Source of the DNA: CAWAPD01 sp963783865
GTDB taxonomy: Bacteria > Actinomycetota > Thermoleophilia > UBA2241
Length of the DNA: 64,000 nucleotides
NCBI GenBank assembly: GCA_963783865.1
Contig: CAWAPD010000004.1
Span: 62,001 to 126,000 of the forward strand
Reading direction: 5' to 3'
This document shows, in pieces, positions 58,738 through 64,000 of the stretch. Made by a program: the position numbers and the translations under genes. The notes below the pieces were generated by a model. The model searched no databases. It was not told the origin of the DNA and saw nothing but the letters and a program-made list of their open reading frames with translations. Position 1 is the first letter of the stretch, and the number at the start of each line of letters is the position of its first letter.

Positions 58738-58795
58738 AGTATACCACGCACGATACGGGCCAGAACCGGCCCGCGCCGGGCGGTCGCGGTATACT
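58738..58795. promoter_or_regulatory. Divergent -10 elements for tRNA-Ala and leuS
   Basis: Minus-strand TATACT (58743-58738) lies 34 nt before the tRNA; plus-strand TATACT (58790-58795) lies 58 nt before the leuS ATG. Neither has a good -35 at 16-18 nt. The same hexamer on both strands in a 110-nt gap makes the calls fairly safe. Confidence 0.6.
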
Positions 58796-58853
58796 TCCGG
58801 ACTGACCCGCGGCTTCATATCTCGCGGCGCGCCCACCGGCAGCAAGGGACGGC

Positions 58854-61332
<2,479 letters not shown>

Positions 61333-61352
61333 GCACACCGCAGGCCGGCCGC

Positions 61353-61387
61353 CGCCGCGGCGGGCTCCGGCGGAGCCCGCCGCGGCG
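61353..61387 (+). terminator. 17-bp hairpin after leuS
   Basis: Arms 61353-61369 and 61371-61387 pair perfectly about a single central G; the real loop would open a few pairs. It begins 21 nt after the leuS stop. No U-tract. Confidence 0.7.
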
Positions 61388-61449
61388 CCCCCGGCCATCG
61401 TCACAATCGCACCCACGCGGGCGTCAACGCGGATCGCGTCCCCGGCCTC

Positions 61450-61478
61450 CTGACCGCGACCCGGCGACGCACTACGCT
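61450..61478 (+). promoter_or_regulatory. comEA promoter
   Basis: CTGACC (61450-61455), 17-nt spacer, TACGCT (61473-61478), with a TANNNT -10; the start of transcription would be about 25 nt before the GTG at 61510. Confidence 0.45.
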
Positions 61479-61509
61479 GACCTGCGAAGCGTCTCGCCCG
61501 GAGGTCATC

Positions 61510-62142
61510 GTGGACATCACCCGCAGGCAGGTCTACGTGTACGTCGCCATCGCCCTGGTCGTGGTGGCCGTCGGCGCCCGCTACCTGCTCACCTCGTCGG
61601 GCGGCTCGGGCGGCGCGTCGCCCGTGCTCCTGCCGTCGGCGCCGGCCGTCCCGGCCTCGCCGACCGTCTCGCCCACGGTGCAGGTCACCCAGGACGGCGA
61701 GCCCCTGGTCGCCTACATCTGCGGCGCGGTACGCCGGCCGGGCGTGTACCGCCTCGAACCGGGATCGCGCGTCGCCGACCTGCTGGCGCGGGCCGGAGGC
61801 GCCAGCTCCGGGGCGCAGCTGGAGGGCGTCAACCTTGCGGCCAAGCTGACCGACGGCCAGCAGGTGCTCGTGCCCAAGGCCGGTCAGGCCGTGGCGGCGG
61901 GGCCGGCTGCCCCCGCCGGCGGGTCCGCCGGAGGGGCAGCCGGCCCCGCCGCCACGGTCAACCTGAACACCGCCACGCTCGAGGAGCTCGACACCCTGCC
62001 TGGGGTCGGGCCGTCCACGGCTCAGAAGATCGTCGACTATCGCACGGCCAACGGAAGCTTCAAGAGCGTCGACGATCTCAAGAACGTGTCGGGCATCGGC
62101 GACGTGCGGTTTGCGGCCCTCAAGGACCTCGTGACGGTGTAG
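61510..62142 (+). CDS. comEA: ComEA-like DNA receptor (SLBB and helix-hairpin-helix)
   Basis: A 210-residue exported protein anchored by an N-terminal helix (about 9-25). An SLBB domain (LVAYICGAVRRPGVYRLEPG, about 68-125) is joined by an Ala/Gly/Pro linker to a helix-hairpin-helix pair (VNLNTATLEELDTLPGVGPS and GSFKSVDDLKNVSGIGDVRF). ComEA binds incoming DNA outside the membrane and passes it to ComEC, whose gene follows 6 nt later. GTG at 61510 has a GGAGGT site. The linker is encoded by a 25-bp inverted repeat. Confidence 0.92.
   Translation: MDITRRQVYVYVAIALVVVAVGARYLLTSSGGSGGASPVLLPSAPAVPASPTVSPTVQVTQDGEPLVAYICGAVRRPGVYRLEPGSRVADLLARAGGASSGAQLEGVNLAAKLTDGQQVLVPKAGQAVAAGPAAPAGGSAGGAAGPAATVNLNTATLEELDTLPGVGPSTAQKIVDYRTANGSFKSVDDLKNVSGIGDVRFAALKDLVTV
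61889..61957. repeat. 25-bp perfect inverted repeat in the comEA linker
   Basis: Arms 61889-61913 and 61933-61957 pair perfectly, and the 19-nt loop contains its own 7-bp hairpin. It encodes AGPAAPAGGSAGGAAGPAA between the SLBB and helix-hairpin-helix domains. Confidence 0.8.
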
Positions 62143-62148
62143 CGCCGG

Positions 62149-64000
62149 GTGCGAGTGCCGGCGACAGTCCATGGTGTCGTCGCCGGCTACGTCGCCGGTC
62201 TTGCCTTGGCGCTGGCAGTGGCGGTTCGGCCCACGGTCGCGCTGCTGGCAGCCGTGGTCGCCGCCGCGTGGGCCGTGGCCGCCGCGACGGCACGCGGGGG
62301 GGATGCTGATGGCCCTTCCGCTCCGACCGGAGCGTGCTCGTCTGTGGCGGACGCCAATGCGCTCGCGCACCTGCTCGCCAGGCTGCCGGGGTGGCTGGTC
62401 CCCATCCTGGGCGTCGCACCCCTTCTCCTCGTCTGCGGGTGGGTCGTCGGCGGCGCCAGGCTCGATGCCGTGGCGACCAGCCCGCTGCGGGCCATGGTCG
62501 GCCGCCGGGTCGACTGCACCGCCGAGCTGCTCACGCTGCCAAGCGTGAAGAGCGATGCCCTCGAGCTCGACGTGAAGGTACTCTCGGTCGCTGGTCGAGG
62601 GTTGACCGACAAGGCTCGAGTCACCCTTGAGGTCTCTCCGGGGGACGCTGTGCCGGCAAGCGACCCGTGCGGGGCGCTGACCGAGGGCGCCGTCGTGCGT
62701 CTCGACGGCGCCCTCGTCGAGGCGCTGCCGCCGCCCAAGCCGGGCGAGTTCGACTACGGCCGGTTCCTCGAGCGGCGCGGCGAGCACGTCGTGCTCGCCG
62801 CGCCGCTCACCTCGATGACCCTCGCAGGCCACCGCCACGGGCTCGCCGGCCTGATCGACCGCCTGCGCCTCGCCGCTCGCCGCCACCTGCGCTTCGGGAT
62901 GCGGGCGCCGACGCGCGAGGTGCTGGAGGGCATGGTCCTCGGCGATGCCAAGGGCGTCGACGATGGGACCGTCGAGGACTTCCGCCGTAGCGGCTTGCTC
63001 CACATCCTGGCCGTCTCGGGCGAGAACGTCGTGCTGCTCTGCTCGATCGCCGGCCTCGGGCTGCGTCTGTGCGGCCTGCCCCGTCGGGTGCGCGATCTCG
63101 TGCTGCTGCCTGCGGTGGTCGTCTACGTGATCGTCACCGGCGCCACGGCGTCGATCGTGCGCGCCGGCGTCGCCGGTGTGGTGGCGTTGCTCGCCGACCT
63201 CGCGTCGCGGCCGGGCGACGGCTGGCTGTTCTGGCTCCTGCCGGCGGCCTGGATCATGACGCGCAACCCCAACGCCCTGTACGACGTCAGCTTTCAGCTG
63301 TCGTTCGCGGCCGTCGCCGGGTTGCTGCTGCTCTCGCGTCCCCTCACGCGGGCGCTCGCGTTCCTGCCGGGCGCCGTGGCCGAGAACGCGGGCGTGACGA
63401 CGGCCGCGAGCATCGCCACGGCGCCCGTCTCGCTGGCGGCCTTCGGCCAGGCCTCGCTCGTGGCCGTGCCGGCCAACGTGGCCGGCGGGTTCGTCCTCGG
63501 TCCGATCATGCTGTTCGGGATGGTCGGCGTCCTGGTCGGGTTCGTCAGCCCGTGGCTCTCGCTGCCGTTGAACGTGCTGGCCGGGCTGTTCACCGGCTTC
63601 TTGCTCACGGTGTCGGCTTGGTTCTCCGGGCTGTCGTTCGCCGTCTACGAGTGGCACGGGTTGACGCTGGCGGTCTGCCTCGTGGTGGCCGCCGGCGCGT
63701 TCCTCGGGGGGATGCACCTGCTCGCGCGCCGCGCGGGCACGGGCGTGCTGGCCTACGCCGGGGGGCGCGGCCGACGGGGCCGGGTGATCGTCGCCGCGGC
63801 GACACTGCTCGCCGTGGCGCTGGTGCTCGCCCCGCCGCCCCCGGCCGCGCCCCGCCTGCCCACGCTCACGATCCTTTCGGTGGGGGAGGGGGCGGCGGCG
63901 CTCCTGCAGGTGCCCGGCGGACCGACCGTCCTGATCGACGCCGGCCCGCGGCCGCTCGGCGACGCGCTGCGCGCCCACGGGGTCCGACACATCGACCTGC
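62149..64000 (+). CDS. comEC: ComEC/Rec2 DNA uptake channel, 5' part
   Basis: The frame is open from GTG at 62149 to the right edge (617 residues visible). An N-terminal membrane segment and OB-like domain (VKSDALELDVKVLSVAG) precede the competence domain (EVLEGMVLGDAKGVDDGTVE, GLLHILAVSGENVVLL, then GATASIVRAGVAGVVALL) with many helices. The metallo-beta-lactamase-like domain begins near the edge (LTILSVGEGAAALLQVPGG, LIDAGP). This is the channel through which single-stranded DNA enters during transformation. It continues beyond the window. Confidence 0.93.
   Translation, partial: MRVPATVHGVVAGYVAGLALALAVAVRPTVALLAAVVAAAWAVAAATARGGDADGPSAPTGACSSVADANALAHLLARLPGWLVPILGVAPLLLVCGWVVGGARLDAVATSPLRAMVGRRVDCTAELLTLPSVKSDALELDVKVLSVAGRGLTDKARVTLEVSPGDAVPASDPCGALTEGAVVRLDGALVEALPPPKPGEFDYGRFLERRGEHVVLAAPLTSMTLAGHRHGLAGLIDRLRLAARRHLRFGMRAPTREVLEGMVLGDAKGVDDGTVEDFRRSGLLHILAVSGENVVLLCSIAGLGLRLCGLPRRVRDLVLLPAVVVYVIVTGATASIVRAGVAGVVALLADLASRPGDGWLFWLLPAAWIMTRNPNALYDVSFQLSFAAVAGLLLLSRPLTRALAFLPGAVAENAGVTTAASIATAPVSLAAFGQASLVAVPANVAGGFVLGPIMLFGMVGVLVGFVSPWLSLPLNVLAGLFTGFLLTVSAWFSGLSFAVYEWHGLTLAVCLVVAAGAFLGGMHLLARRAGTGVLAYAGGRGRRGRVIVAAATLLAVALVLAPPPPAAPRLPTLTILSVGEGAAALLQVPGGPTVLIDAGPRPLGDALRAHGVRHIDL

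Noticed and set aside
57033..58751. A longer spermidine synthase-like protein starting at 58751
   Set aside because: The extra N-terminus (IAQLGERLAGSQKVTGSSPV) is the tRNA-Ala gene read as protein, a known annotation artefact.

Overview
The window is very GC-rich and tightly packed. It uses GTG starts freely, many neighbouring genes overlap by 4 nt (ATGA or GTGA), and the visible -10 elements fit TANNNT. With a fused PafB-PafC-type WYL regulator, a type 2 OMP decarboxylase, a meso-diaminopimelate-type MurE and an MraZ-headed dcw cluster, this points to Actinomycetota, plausibly a deep lineage such as Thermoleophilia. That placement is inference; no rRNA lies in the window.

Layout. 1-5.7 kb: an unknown gene tail, then a minus-strand operon (ABC-2 permease, two ABC ATPases, MFS exporter, TetR repressor) behind a clear promoter/operator. 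5.9-12.3 kb: a DDAH-like hydrolase, a membrane protein coupled to an AlkD-like glycosylase, a large GAF/SpoIIE phosphatase and a site-2 protease. 12.4-16.1 kb: a LarA-like racemase with a small membrane protein, and PafBC. 16.3-23.4 kb: an unusual amine/amino-acid block with two tandem MttB-family methyltransferases, a PLP racemase coupled to one of them, a divergent PLP decarboxylase and a DegT-like protein lacking its catalytic lysine. A possible structured RNA lies before the first mttB. 23.5-26.3 kb: secreted amidase-domain protein, lipoprotein, and a pair of Gate-domain membrane proteins.

26.3-33.1 kb: a cysteine/sulfur operon (rrf2-cysK-larE-cysE), then DUF211, a VIT1-like membrane protein and pcrA. 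33.2-37.3 kb: enoyl-CoA hydratase, otsB, an unknown acidic protein, pyrF and a LysM membrane protein. 37.5-52.5 kb: the division/cell-wall cluster mraZ-rsmH-ftsL-ftsI-murE-murF-mraY-murD-ftsW-murG-murC-ftsQ-ftsZ, with an MraZ operator in front and a separate ftsZ promoter. 52.7-64 kb: secDF, two STAS proteins flanking a small zinc-finger-like protein, a spermidine-synthase-like membrane protein, tRNA-Ala(GGC), leuS, comEA and the start of comEC.

Two genes (tetR and leuS) carry an apparent +1 frameshift. Because leuS is essential, sequencing or assembly error is the simplest reading. The most striking sequence-level pattern is a large number of long, near-perfect GC-rich inverted repeats. Some sit at gene ends as terminators, but many lie inside reading frames, mostly in N-terminal tails, C-terminal tails and linkers, and a few in conserved cores. 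The most convincing are 28 bp across the AlkD-like stop codon, 25 bp in comEA, 21 bp in pyrF and 21 bp in a pcrA insertion.
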